Positions 16,185-23,682 of a stretch of DNA of 33,640 nt are shown here, piece after piece. Positions within the stretch are counted from its first letter, which is position 1; every line of letters starts with the position of its first letter. The notes under the pieces were generated by a model that did no database searches, was not told the origin of the DNA, and worked only from the letters and a program-made list of their open reading frames with translations. The DNA is from Chloroflexota bacterium (GTDB lineage Bacteria; Chloroflexota; Dehalococcoidia; Lucifugimonadales; UBA3495): positions 1-33,640 of the forward strand of contig JADFPM010000001.1 in assembly GCA_022562335.1 (NCBI GenBank), given 5' to 3'. The position numbers were made by a program, and so were the translations under genes.

Positions 16185-19125
16185 CGTGTACTCCTTCGCC
16201 AGGTAATGTTATCGTCACAGTGGTCCCTTGGCCCGGTTCTGACTCACAGGTTATGGATCCGTGGTGGTCTCGGACTATGCCGTAGGCTATGGCCAGGCCC
16301 AAGCCGGTGCCCTGGCCAACACCCTTGGTGGTGAAAAACGGATCATAGATCTTTGGCAGTATATCTGGTGAGATTCCCACCCCGTTGTCATAAAACACCA
16401 CATCGGCCGCGGCACCACCGTTGGCCGGACTTAACGTGACGCTGATCTGGGCATCACCCCGCCGTTCTGCCAGCGCATCTAAAGAATTCTGTAGCAGGTT
16501 GATAAAAACCTGTTCCAATTGGCTGGCATTTCCAATGACCCGGGGCAATCCGGGGTCAACGCGCAATGAGAGGTCGATGTTCCTGGCCATAAGACGTTCT
16601 TTCAACAATAACATGGTGTTGTCCAGAATTTCTTCGAGATTCAAAGGCTCCATTTCAGAATTGTCGCTACGGCCAAAAATGCGCAGATGCTCCACGATGT
16701 TGGTGATCCTGTCCACTTGCCTGCGGGACTCGGAAAGCCGGTGAGCCATCCGCTCTTGATCCAAGTCGTTTAAAGCCAGGTCTTCTTGGAAGGCCTGGAT
16801 CATGGTGTTGATATAGGTCAGAGGTTGATTTATCTCGTGGGCGACACCGGTAGCCACCTCGCCCAAGGTCGCCAATTTTGACTGGGCCAGCGCCCGCAAC
16901 TCCATCGCCATTCTCTCTTCTTCCGCCACGATGCGAGGGCTGATGTCCTGGGCCACCACGATCACACCGATGGCATTGCCGGCCGCCCCTTTCACCGGGG
17001 TGACGGTGAGGTTGACATGGAATTCTTCTCCATTTTTTCTCGACTGGATGGTTTCTCCCCGCCACGCTTCGACAACCGGCGTTTGAACACTTTCCAAGCC
17101 CAGGTCCCAGGATGATTTCACGCCGGGAATGATCTCGCCGACAGGGTGGCCCAACACCTCATCGGCGGCATACCCGAACATGTCCTCAAAGGCGTGGTTA
17201 GTGAACCTGATGTGTCCTTCCAGGTCCGAGAAGATCACGGCGTCTCCGATCGCCTCCAACGCCTGGGCCGTCTGTTGGACCTGATCAAACAGCAATGAGT
17301 TTTCCACCGCAGGCGCGATCTGGTTCGCCAACCGCTCCACGATGCTTTGTTCGTTTGGCCCGTAGGCTCCTACATGCCGGCTGCGTAGGGTTAACCCTCC
17401 TACCACCAGGGCGTTGGATACCAGCGGCACAACCATTGAGGAGATCAGGCCAACGCCGATGTACTCCTGATCCAATTCAAATGCTGGAGCAGTTCTAAGG
17501 TCCCGTACCACGATGGTTTTACCGGTGGCTATCAAGTCCCGGGCCCGGGTGTTTTCCAGGCGCCTGATGGCGCCAGCCCTGGTCTTCGGCGTACTCACAC
17601 CCGATACGTATTTGAGTTCGGAAGTCCCGGCGTCTTGGTCAATGATATGCACAGCAATCCTGTCGAAAGCCACAAGTTTTTTAACTTCGGCGGCGAACTG
17701 CTCGTAGACATAGTCGATATCCAATGTCGAGGTGATGATTCGCGAAATTTCATCCACCAACGCCAGCTCCTCCACGTTGGCCTGAAGTTCCTGGGACAAA
17801 CTGGCGCTATTTAGCAAAGCGCCCAAACCATCCACGATGGCGGTGAGCAACTTGACCCGCTGGGGTGTGAAATGGTCCCTTTCCGTGGACACCACATCGA
17901 TGACGCCCAGGATCTTATCGCCTCCATTCATTATGGGTAGAAAAACTCCGGATTTGAACCCTTGCGCCACGGCGTGGGGATCGGCCCGCGGATGGAGGTC
18001 GTATTCATTTACCACCAGAAGTTCCTGCTTTGAAAGGGCCAGGGCGGTAAGGCCTTGGCTGAGCGGTAAGGCCGCCGGCCGGTCGAATCTATGCTCGCCA
18101 GCCGCCGCCTCAAGTTCCAATGATTCGCCGGTGGAGTCGAGGACCCTCAGGGTAGCAAGGTCCGCCGAAACGACCTGCACCAGCTTTTCCATGATTGCGT
18201 CGCACTTGTTCTGAAAGGTGTTTTCCCGAGCCATGATATCGGCGACGTTGATTAGGGTCTCAAGCTCCTGATTGCGCTGCCACAGGTCTTCCTCGGCCAA
18301 TTTCCGTTCTATGATTTCGTTTTCAAGGCCCCGTGTCGTCCTGGTCAACTCTTCAGTGCGTTGGTCCACCTGATCTTCCAAATTGGAATAAAGGCCTCTC
18401 AACTCTCCGCGCATCCACTCCAGCGAAACGCCCAACTGCCGGACCTCCTTGGGGCCCTTGGCAGGTACCGGCAGGTCCAGGTTCCCACCCCCCATATCCG
18501 AGGCGGCAGACGACAGGGTCCGTAGCGGCCTGGTCGCGTACCGGGCCACCAAGAAAGACAGGGCCACCGATACCCCGACCAAGACCAGCCCTTGCCAGAT
18601 ATGCTCAAACATAATGACGTTGATCTCGTCACGCAGCGACCCAGTACTGAATGCGAAGTGGACGATCCCCACGGCCTGTTCCCCAGCCATTAGGGCTGCG
18701 GATACCACCAGATCGTGGTCCATATATCTCAGTTGCGGTTGGCCGCCGGCGGCAAGGGTCTCGGCCAGGCCTTTGGGCAGCTCTCCACTGGGATAATCCG
18801 ATTGGCGGGTGTCCACCAGAACGCTGCCGTCGGGCCGAAAGACCTGGATGTACTCCAGGTCAGGCTGGCTCTCCACCACGGTGGTCACCAGATCATCCAC
18901 GAGGTCCACGTCAATAAAATAAAGGGGATCGACCAGAACATCCCCCAGGGTCCCGGCCAGGGATAGGCCCCGCTGCTCCAGGTTTTCGCGGGAGATCGAG
19001 CGTTCCCGCCGGATGTCGACCAAAGTGATCAAGGTCATCATCAGGACAATGACCGCCGCCATGCCGGCGGTGAAGACCCACGCCATGCTCCAGTGAAAAC
19101 TCAATTTGGAGATAATGTTGGACAC
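16171..19125 (-). CDS. Membrane hybrid-sensor histidine kinase (TM-HAMP-GAF-GAF-PAS-HisKA-HATPase)
   Basis: A 984-residue kinase. A membrane span at about 14-37, an extracytoplasmic domain at 38-174 and a second span at 176-196 lead to a HAMP domain (197-250). Two GAF domains (about 287-440 and 451-612) and a PAS domain (613-735, followed by VVVAQDIS) come next. The HisKA region has GVAHEINQPLTYI with phospho-acceptor His763. The ATPase domain shows the N box (NLLQNSLDAL), G1 (DNGVGIS), F box (DPFFTTK) and G2 (GTGLGLAIAYGIV). The GTG start at 19125 has AAGGA 10 nt upstream and lies 6 nt after the binding-protein stop codon. The overlap with the response regulator and close linkage to the PhnD-like lipoprotein suggest the lipoprotein presents a ligand to its outer domain. 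Confidence 0.95.
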   Translation of the reverse strand: MSNIISKLSFHWSMAWVFTAGMAAVIVLMMTLITLVDIRRERSISRENLEQRGLSLAGTLGDVLVDPLYFIDVDLVDDLVTTVVESQPDLEYIQVFRPDGSVLVDTRQSDYPSGELPKGLAETLAAGGQPQLRYMDHDLVVSAALMAGEQAVGIVHFAFSTGSLRDEINVIMFEHIWQGLVLVGVSVALSFLVARYATRPLRTLSSAASDMGGGNLDLPVPAKGPKEVRQLGVSLEWMRGELRGLYSNLEDQVDQRTEELTRTTRGLENEIIERKLAEEDLWQRNQELETLINVADIMARENTFQNKCDAIMEKLVQVVSADLATLRVLDSTGESLELEAAAGEHRFDRPAALPLSQGLTALALSKQELLVVNEYDLHPRADPHAVAQGFKSGVFLPIMNGGDKILGVIDVVSTERDHFTPQRVKLLTAIVDGLGALLNSASLSQELQANVEELALVDEISRIITSTLDIDYVYEQFAAEVKKLVAFDRIAVHIIDQDAGTSELKYVSGVSTPKTRAGAIRRLENTRARDLIATGKTIVVRDLRTAPAFELDQEYIGVGLISSMVVPLVSNALVVGGLTLRSRHVGAYGPNEQSIVERLANQIAPAVENSLLFDQVQQTAQALEAIGDAVIFSDLEGHIRFTNHAFEDMFGYAADEVLGHPVGEIIPGVKSSWDLGLESVQTPVVEAWRGETIQSRKNGEEFHVNLTVTPVKGAAGNAIGVIVVAQDISPRIVAEEERMAMELRALAQSKLATLGEVATGVAHEINQPLTYINTMIQAFQEDLALNDLDQERMAHRLSESRRQVDRITNIVEHLRIFGRSDNSEMEPLNLEEILDNTMLLLKERLMARNIDLSLRVDPGLPRVIGNASQLEQVFINLLQNSLDALAERRGDAQISVTLSPANGGAAADVVFYDNGVGISPDILPKIYDPFFTTKGVGQGTGLGLAIAYGIVRDHHGSITCESEPGQGTTVTITLPGEGVHDVNS

Positions 19126-19131
19126 CGCCGG

Positions 19132-20097
19132 TCAGTCCTTTAGGACCTGGTCGATCATGCGGTCCAGATCACTCAACGATGCGGCGGCTTCCGCCGAGAC
19201 GGCGTCGAATTTGGAAGTCTTTTTGAGGTCCGCCAGCAACTGGCGGCCGTTCTCGGTCTGGTCCAGGCCGGTCAGCAATTCCCTAACCTGTTTGACCCGT
19301 TCTTCCGCCAGGCCAGGCCGCACCGACACCAATTGCCTGGGGACGGTAGAGGTCCGGTCAAACGAAATAAGTTTGCCCTTGAGTTCCGGGGGCAGATCAT
19401 CAAAATCTTCGTTGGACAAAGCTCCCGCAGCCACTCGCCCTTGCAGGATCATCTCCACGGTATTCTCTTCGTCGCCGGTAAAGAAGTAACCTATCTGACC
19501 TGCCTCCACGGAAGAATCGAAGGATGCCACAACCTTCAGGTCCAACCCGCGTTGGAGCAGCGTGCCCACGGGTAGCAAGAAGCCCGAGGTGGAATAGGGC
19601 TCCTCCACCGCCAGAATTTTACCCTTCAGGTCCGACACCGTACTGAGACCGCTGTCTCGGCGGGCCACGAAGATCGACCAGTACTCAGGGACGCCTTCTT
19701 TCCACCGGCGCAAGATGATCTGGGAGCCGGAGATATCCCTCACCGCCAGGGTCGGATAAGCGCTATCAAAGTAAACGTCGACTTCGCCTTCCAGCATCAT
19801 CCGCCCCATGTCCGAGATGTCCCTGGCGATCACCACTCGTCCTTCACGGATCCCCTGGCGTTCCATGGCGGCAGCGAGGAAATCCGCCAGGGGCTGAAAC
19901 CGCTTGATTTTTTTCCCGGGGTCGTCGGCATCGATGTCGCCCAATACTAAAACTGCGGTCCGGGGGACGGGAACGTTTGGGGTGGCCGTGGAGACCTGAG
20001 CCGCCGAAACGCAACCGGCCGTTACACCGGCCAGAAGCGCCAGAGAAACCGCAACCAACCGGATCACCCAAAAATTTGGGGGGATCTCTCTTTTCAT
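19132..20097 (-). CDS. PhnD-like phosphate/phosphonate-type substrate-binding lipoprotein
   Basis: About 321 residues. A lipoprotein signal (WVIRLVAVSLALLAGVTAGC, Cys29) is followed by a type II periplasmic-binding domain of the PhnD/phosphite-binding family (PF12974). Supporting segments are KKIKRFQPLADFLAAAME, MLEGEVDVYFDSAYPTLA (the family's 'G.vDva..~p..y' region), and SDLKGKILAVEEPYSTSGFLLP with the Ser-Thr-Ser-Gly anion loop. No phnC/phnE-type ATPase or permease genes are near. Instead a histidine kinase and response regulator follow immediately. This points to a sensory rather than transport role. I chose ATG 20097 because the signal peptide begins there; an in-frame ATG at 20178 is an alternative with AGGA upstream. 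Confidence 0.85.
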   Translation of the reverse strand: MKREIPPNFWVIRLVAVSLALLAGVTAGCVSAAQVSTATPNVPVPRTAVLVLGDIDADDPGKKIKRFQPLADFLAAAMERQGIREGRVVIARDISDMGRMMLEGEVDVYFDSAYPTLAVRDISGSQIILRRWKEGVPEYWSIFVARRDSGLSTVSDLKGKILAVEEPYSTSGFLLPVGTLLQRGLDLKVVASFDSSVEAGQIGYFFTGDEENTVEMILQGRVAAGALSNEDFDDLPPELKGKLISFDRTSTVPRQLVSVRPGLAEERVKQVRELLTGLDQTENGRQLLADLKKTSKFDAVSAEAAASLSDLDRMIDQVLKD

Positions 20098-20476
20098 GAG
20101 GAATATATGATTATCGGCAATATAAGGACTGACTTCGGCCAATATTACAGCATTTTGACCAGAATTGCGGTCATTCATGTCAATCCGGCATTCCTGATGC
20201 CGTCAATCGCCCCCAATCCAAACGCGACTCAATCAGGATGCCTCAGGTTCAACCGCCGGTAAACCCTCTTTTGAGCGATTTATGGGGTGATAACAGAGCT
20301 AGCCATTCCATAAGGATAGAAGCGGCCGGGTAATAAAAATGCTATAGGCTACGCCTGCCCATGCCCGAAAGACATCGGGAATTCAAACCGGGATGGTTGT
20401 CCGGGCCGGCAGATGGGTGTGCTCTGTGAAAGCTAGAGAGGTTTATGGTCCAGACTGCGGAAAAGGGCCGTTGTGC
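20098..20476. other. Intergenic region between PhnD-like gene and glnA
   Basis: About 380 nt. It must hold the promoter of the sensory operon and the end of the glnA transcript (both on minus). I see a small CCCGA/TCGGG inverted repeat near 20364-20379 but no hairpin with a T tract, and no confident -10/-35 pair. There is no tRNA-like or coding signal. Confidence 0.3.
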
Positions 20477-21814
20477 CTACAATATCGGCAGGTAGCGGGA
20501 TATTTCGTAATCGGTGACCGTGCTACGGTACTCTTCCCACTCTATCCGCTTATTGCGGATAAAGCTGTCGAAGATGTGCCCCCCCAGTGCGGAGCGCAAT
20601 AGATCGCTGTCTTCCGCCAGAGCGATCGCTTCACCCAAACTGCCCGGCAATGTCCGAATATTCCTGGTCTGCCGTTCTTCCGCGGACATGGCGAAAACGT
20701 TGCTTTCCGCCGGCGGAGGTGGCGGGTATTCTTCCTCAACGCCTTTAAAGCCCGCCGCTAGCATCACCGAAAACGCCAGGTATGGGTTGCACGCCGGGTC
20801 GGGAGCCCGGTATTCAATCCTCACCGAGCTTTCATAGCCCTGCTTGTAGGAGGGAACGCGAATCAAATCCGACCGGTTGACGTGGGACCACGAAATGTAT
20901 ACTGGGGCCTCGAATCCGGGCACCAGGCGCTTGTAGGAATTCACCCATTGATTGGTCACCAGGGTGATTTCCGGAGCATGGCGTATCAGCCCGGCGATGA
21001 AATGTTTGCCCAACATAGCCAGGTGATGCTCATCGTCGGGGTCGTAAAAGGCGTTATCATTGCCCTTGAAAAGCGATTGGTGGCTATGCATCCCAGAGCC
21101 GTTCATATTCGACAGGGGTTTGGGCATGAATGATGCGTAGGCGCCGCCGTTCTGGGCCAGTTCCTTGATCACCAGTTTCGCGGTCATCACGCTATCCGCC
21201 ATGGTAAGGGCGTCGGTGTATTGCAGGTCTATCTCGTGCTGGCTGTCGGCGGCTTCATGATGGGAATATTTGACGGGAATTCCCATCTCACCCAGATTCA
21301 GCACGGTATCCCGGCGCAAATCGCCGGCCAGGGGGCTGGAAAGTTGATCGAAATAGCCGCTGTGGTCCAGGGGCTCGGGTGTACTTGAGCTGGTAAAGTA
21401 GAAAAACTCCAATTCAGGACCGACGTAGTAGGTATAGCCGCGTTGGGCCAGCCGTTCCAGGTTGCGCTTCAGGGCGTACCTGGGGTCTCCCTCAAATGGA
21501 TCACCCTTGGGGGTGCGTATATCGCAAAACATGCGGGCCACCGCATTTTGCCGGGGCCGCCAGGGCAGCAGCGTAAAGGTCGACGGATCCGGGAAGGCGC
21601 GCATATCGCTTTCGTTGGTGCGGGCAAACCCTTCGATCGACGCACCGTCAAAGCCGACGCCTTGTTCGATGGCGTCTTCCAAATCCTCGACGGTTATGGC
21701 GAACCCTTTCAGGTTCCCCAATATGTCGGTGAACCAGAGACGAACGAATTTTACGTCATTTTCCCGGGCGTTGCGCAGTACGAATTCGCGCTCCGCAGCT
21801 CTGTCTTGCTCCAT
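20477..21814 (-). CDS. glnA: Glutamine synthetase type I (alpha subgroup)
   Basis: A 445-residue enzyme making glutamine from glutamate, ammonium and ATP. Family motifs are clear: VGFDGASIEGFARTNESDM in the beta-grasp domain, YVGPELEFF (metal-binding Glu), SHHEAADSQHEIDL, MPKPLSNMNGSGMHSHQS (ATP/glutamate site) and RIEYRAPDPACNPYLAF. The length and absence of the 25-residue insert and adenylylation-site Tyr place it in GSI-alpha, as in Bacillus and Thermotoga. It is therefore regulated by feedback and transcription rather than adenylylation. AAGGGGA lies 7 nt before the ATG. The gene follows amt by 101 nt on the same strand and probably shares its promoter, which carries the GTTAC array at 23461-23498. 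Confidence 0.97.
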   Translation of the reverse strand: MEQDRAAEREFVLRNARENDVKFVRLWFTDILGNLKGFAITVEDLEDAIEQGVGFDGASIEGFARTNESDMRAFPDPSTFTLLPWRPRQNAVARMFCDIRTPKGDPFEGDPRYALKRNLERLAQRGYTYYVGPELEFFYFTSSSTPEPLDHSGYFDQLSSPLAGDLRRDTVLNLGEMGIPVKYSHHEAADSQHEIDLQYTDALTMADSVMTAKLVIKELAQNGGAYASFMPKPLSNMNGSGMHSHQSLFKGNDNAFYDPDDEHHLAMLGKHFIAGLIRHAPEITLVTNQWVNSYKRLVPGFEAPVYISWSHVNRSDLIRVPSYKQGYESSVRIEYRAPDPACNPYLAFSVMLAAGFKGVEEEYPPPPPAESNVFAMSAEERQTRNIRTLPGSLGEAIALAEDSDLLRSALGGHIFDSFIRNKRIEWEEYRSTVTDYEISRYLPIL

Positions 21815-21915
21815 GTTGACGTCCCCTTAGCCTCCGTGAAAAGGCGCCGCACCGCCGGTGAAACCCGCAGGCCGGTCCACATCTGCATTGCCGGCTAGAT
21901 TTACCACGGCTGACC

Positions 21916-23127
21916 TCAGGCTATATATGCGGACTCCGCATGTTGGGATAGGTCCAATCCCGATTCCTCTTCTTCCTCACTCGCCCGGATCCCGATGGTG
22001 TACTTCAAGGCCAGAAGTATGATGGAGGTGGCCACGAATGCCCAGCCCCAAGATGCTCCGATGGCGATCAGTTGCAAAACGATCTGCTCACCCCGGCTGA
22101 TGTCGCCCAGAGATGCAAATCCTATCCCCACGAATAATCCGGTGGCCAGTGCGCCCCAGGTCCCGCCGACACCGTGGACACCCCAGACGGCCAGGGCATC
22201 GTCCACTTTAAGGGCGAGCAGCAATTTTACCGCACCGTAGCATACGACGCCAGCGCCCACACCGATTATCAAGGCGGGCATGGGTCCGACGAACCCGGAA
22301 GCTGGAGTGATCGCCACCAAGCCGGCCACCGCCCCCGAGGCCGCGCCGACTATGCTTGGCTTACCATCGAACACCCAAGACATGAGCACCCACGAAACCA
22401 AGGCGGCTGCCGTGGCGGTGTTGGTCACCACAAAGGCATTGACGGCGGTCCCGTTGGCCGCCAGGGCGCTGCCGGCGTTGAACCCGAACCAGCCGAACCA
22501 CAGCAAGCCAGCCCCCAGCACCACCATGGGCACATTGTGGGGCGGCATCGCCTGTGTCCCGAACCCTATCCGTTTTCCGATTATAAGGGCCGCTGCCAGC
22601 GCGGCCACTCCCGCGTTGATGTGGACCACGGTGCCGCCGGCAAAGTCCAACGCGCCCAGGCTGCCCAACCAGCCGCCACCCCATACCCAGTGGGCCATCG
22701 GCGCGTAAACAATGGTGACCCACAGGACTACAAAGATCACAAAAGCGCTGAACTTCATCCGGTCGGCAAATGCGCCGGTGATCAGCGCCGGCGTGATGAT
22801 CGCGAACATGGCCTGGAAGATCATGAACGCCTGGTGAGGAATGGTGTCCGAATATGGGCCTGCCTCAGTGGCGGACACGCCTCTCAGACCGATCCAGTCC
22901 AAATTGCCCACCAAGCCCCAGCCGTTCCACGATGGGGCGAAGGCCAGGCTGTAGCCCCACAAGACCCAAACGACGCCCACAATACCCATGCACGACAAGC
23001 TGTACATGATGGTGGAGGTGGTATTTTTTCGCCGCACCAACCCCCCATAAAAGAATGCCAATCCGGGCGTCATCAGTAACACCAGGGCTGAACTGGCCAA
23101 CACCCAAGCAATATCTCCCGAATCCAT
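21916..23127 (-). CDS. amt: Ammonium transporter (Amt), first copy
   Basis: A 403-residue Amt/MEP/Rh channel with about eleven spans. The pore twin histidines are visible in TVVHINAGVAAL and VWGVHGVGG. The MTPGLAFFYGGLVRRKN start segment and NTTSTIMYSL are diagnostic. There is no signal peptide; the protein starts with a short periplasmic end. The cytoplasmic C-terminus ends EEEEESGLDLSQHAESAYIA-like (positions 384-403), which corresponds to the PII-responsive tail seen in many Amt proteins. AAGGAG lies 14 nt before the ATG at 23127, a wide spacing. The upstream leader contains a small membrane protein gene, a hairpin and tandem repeats. glnA follows on the same strand. No glnK (PII) gene is within the window. 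Confidence 0.95.
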   Translation of the reverse strand: MDSGDIAWVLASSALVLLMTPGLAFFYGGLVRRKNTTSTIMYSLSCMGIVGVVWVLWGYSLAFAPSWNGWGLVGNLDWIGLRGVSATEAGPYSDTIPHQAFMIFQAMFAIITPALITGAFADRMKFSAFVIFVVLWVTIVYAPMAHWVWGGGWLGSLGALDFAGGTVVHINAGVAALAAALIIGKRIGFGTQAMPPHNVPMVVLGAGLLWFGWFGFNAGSALAANGTAVNAFVVTNTATAAALVSWVLMSWVFDGKPSIVGAASGAVAGLVAITPASGFVGPMPALIIGVGAGVVCYGAVKLLLALKVDDALAVWGVHGVGGTWGALATGLFVGIGFASLGDISRGEQIVLQLIAIGASWGWAFVATSIILLALKYTIGIRASEEEEESGLDLSQHAESAYIA

Positions 23128-23235
23128 CGCTATTTCATCTTCTCCTTAGATTTGGGCCGTCAAGTCGAATAGATAAAGGCCCACACCGGCTGGATCGTCC
23201 GACAGCATGGGCCCGTCTTTCTGGTTGATCATGGG

Positions 23236-23262
23236 CCTGCGGCCAACTGTAACAGCCGCAGG
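23236..23262. other. Stem-loop between the small membrane protein gene and amt
   Basis: CCTGCGGC and GCCGCAGG form a perfect 8-bp stem with an 11-nt loop. No T tract follows on minus, so it is unlikely to be a full terminator. It may control stability or translation of the amt message. Confidence 0.4.
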
Positions 23263-23279
23263 AAATTGGAAGATAACGG

Positions 23280-23363
23280 TTACTTGCGAAGGAACTTTCG
23301 GGGCAACACCACCCAAATCCCAAACAGCGCCACAAAAACCCCTGCCGCAACAATCGCTTCCAT
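23280..23363 (-). CDS. 27-residue single-span membrane protein
   Basis: A very short gene in the amt leader. After Met-Glu the protein is a hydrophobic span (AIVAAGVFVALFGIWVVL) ending in a strongly basic tail (PRKFLRK), which gives an N-out/C-in topology by the positive-inside rule. GGAGGAA lies 8-9 nt before the ATG at 23363, one of the best ribosome sites in this block. It sits about 150 nt upstream of amt on the same strand and about 100 nt after the GTTAC array, so it should be induced together with amt and glnA. I infer a regulator or accessory peptide of the transporter, by analogy with small subunits such as KdpF or other transporter-bound miniproteins. A 77-codon frame starting at 23379 overlaps it in another phase and is a less convincing alternative. 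Confidence 0.55.
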   Translation of the reverse strand: MEAIVAAGVFVALFGIWVVLPRKFLRK

Positions 23364-23376
23364 CGTTGGCTTCCTC

Positions 23377-23420
23377 CATCAAGACCGCATCAAGACCGCA
23401 TCAAGACCGCATCAAGACCG
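23377..23420 (-). repeat. Four perfect 11-bp tandem repeats in the amt leader
   Basis: The unit on minus is CGGTCTTGATG, repeated four times without mismatch. Each unit contains an ATG, and the frame ATG-CGG-TCT-TGA closes in the next unit with a TGATG overlap, so the array is a chain of coupled three-codon minimal frames. The last ATG runs into the ribosome site of the small membrane protein. The 11-bp unit makes it prone to slippage. Confidence 0.8.
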
Positions 23421-23445
23421 GCAAATAACCGAAACTTCATTTTCA

Positions 23446-23498
23446 ATTCTAAGCACCGGTGTTACAAATACTTTTCTAATATGTTAAATCCATGTTAC
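23446..23498 (-). promoter_or_regulatory. GTTAC-type operator array and promoter of the small protein-amt-glnA unit
   Basis: On plus, pentamers at exact 11-bp period read GTTAC (23461), TTTTC (23472, degenerate), GTTAA (23483) and GTTAC (23494). Read on minus this is GTAAC-n6-TTAAC-n6-GAAAA-n6-GTAAC. After the last box come 9 nt and then TAGAAT (23451-23446), a 5 of 6 match to a -10, with no good -35. This is the geometry of an activator-dependent promoter. The box sequences and spacing resemble actinobacterial GlnR sites (GTnAC-n6-GnAAC). Confidence 0.6.
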
Positions 23499-23599
23499 AT
23501 TTTCCCACTCCTCACGCCTGGTCAGGCCATTGGCACCATGTGGCATTGCTGTTTCGGGCTGAGGACATCACCGGTCCTCAAAAAACTTGGGCCCAAAAA

Positions 23600-23631
23600 G
23601 GATTCGGGGCGCGGCAACGCGCCCCGAATCC
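23600..23631 (-). terminator. Strong intrinsic terminator of the second amt gene
   Basis: A perfect 14-bp GC-rich stem (23600-23613 with 23618-23631) closes on a 4-nt loop that reads TTGC on minus and GCAA on plus. On minus it is followed by CTTTTT and a second T run. It lies about 50 nt after the stop of the amt gene at 23683 and separates that unit from the next operator array. Confidence 0.88.
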
Positions 23632-23682
23632 TGCTCTCCAAACATCCCTCTAGGAGAAGGGCGATGTCAAGTTGAGCCCCGG

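Noticed and set aside
19098..20178. Longer start (20178) for the PhnD-like gene
   Set aside because: The extra 27 residues precede a complete lipoprotein signal peptide that begins at 20097, so the internal start is favoured, although the upstream AGGA leaves some doubt.
20360..20400. Possible tRNA T-arm-like text near an AATTCAAACC stretch
   Set aside because: No matching acceptor, D or anticodon stems could be found on either strand.
22174..23079. 301-codon plus frame opposite amt
   Set aside because: It is the antisense of a strongly conserved Amt gene; composition (Gln/His/Arg/Gly) is typical of a shadow frame.
23146..23379. 77-codon minus frame beginning in the last tandem repeat and ending at the amt ribosome site
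   Set aside because: It overlaps the small membrane protein in another phase. The translation has no recognisable features, and the GGAGGAA site is inside it and fits the start at 23363. It remains a possible alternative.
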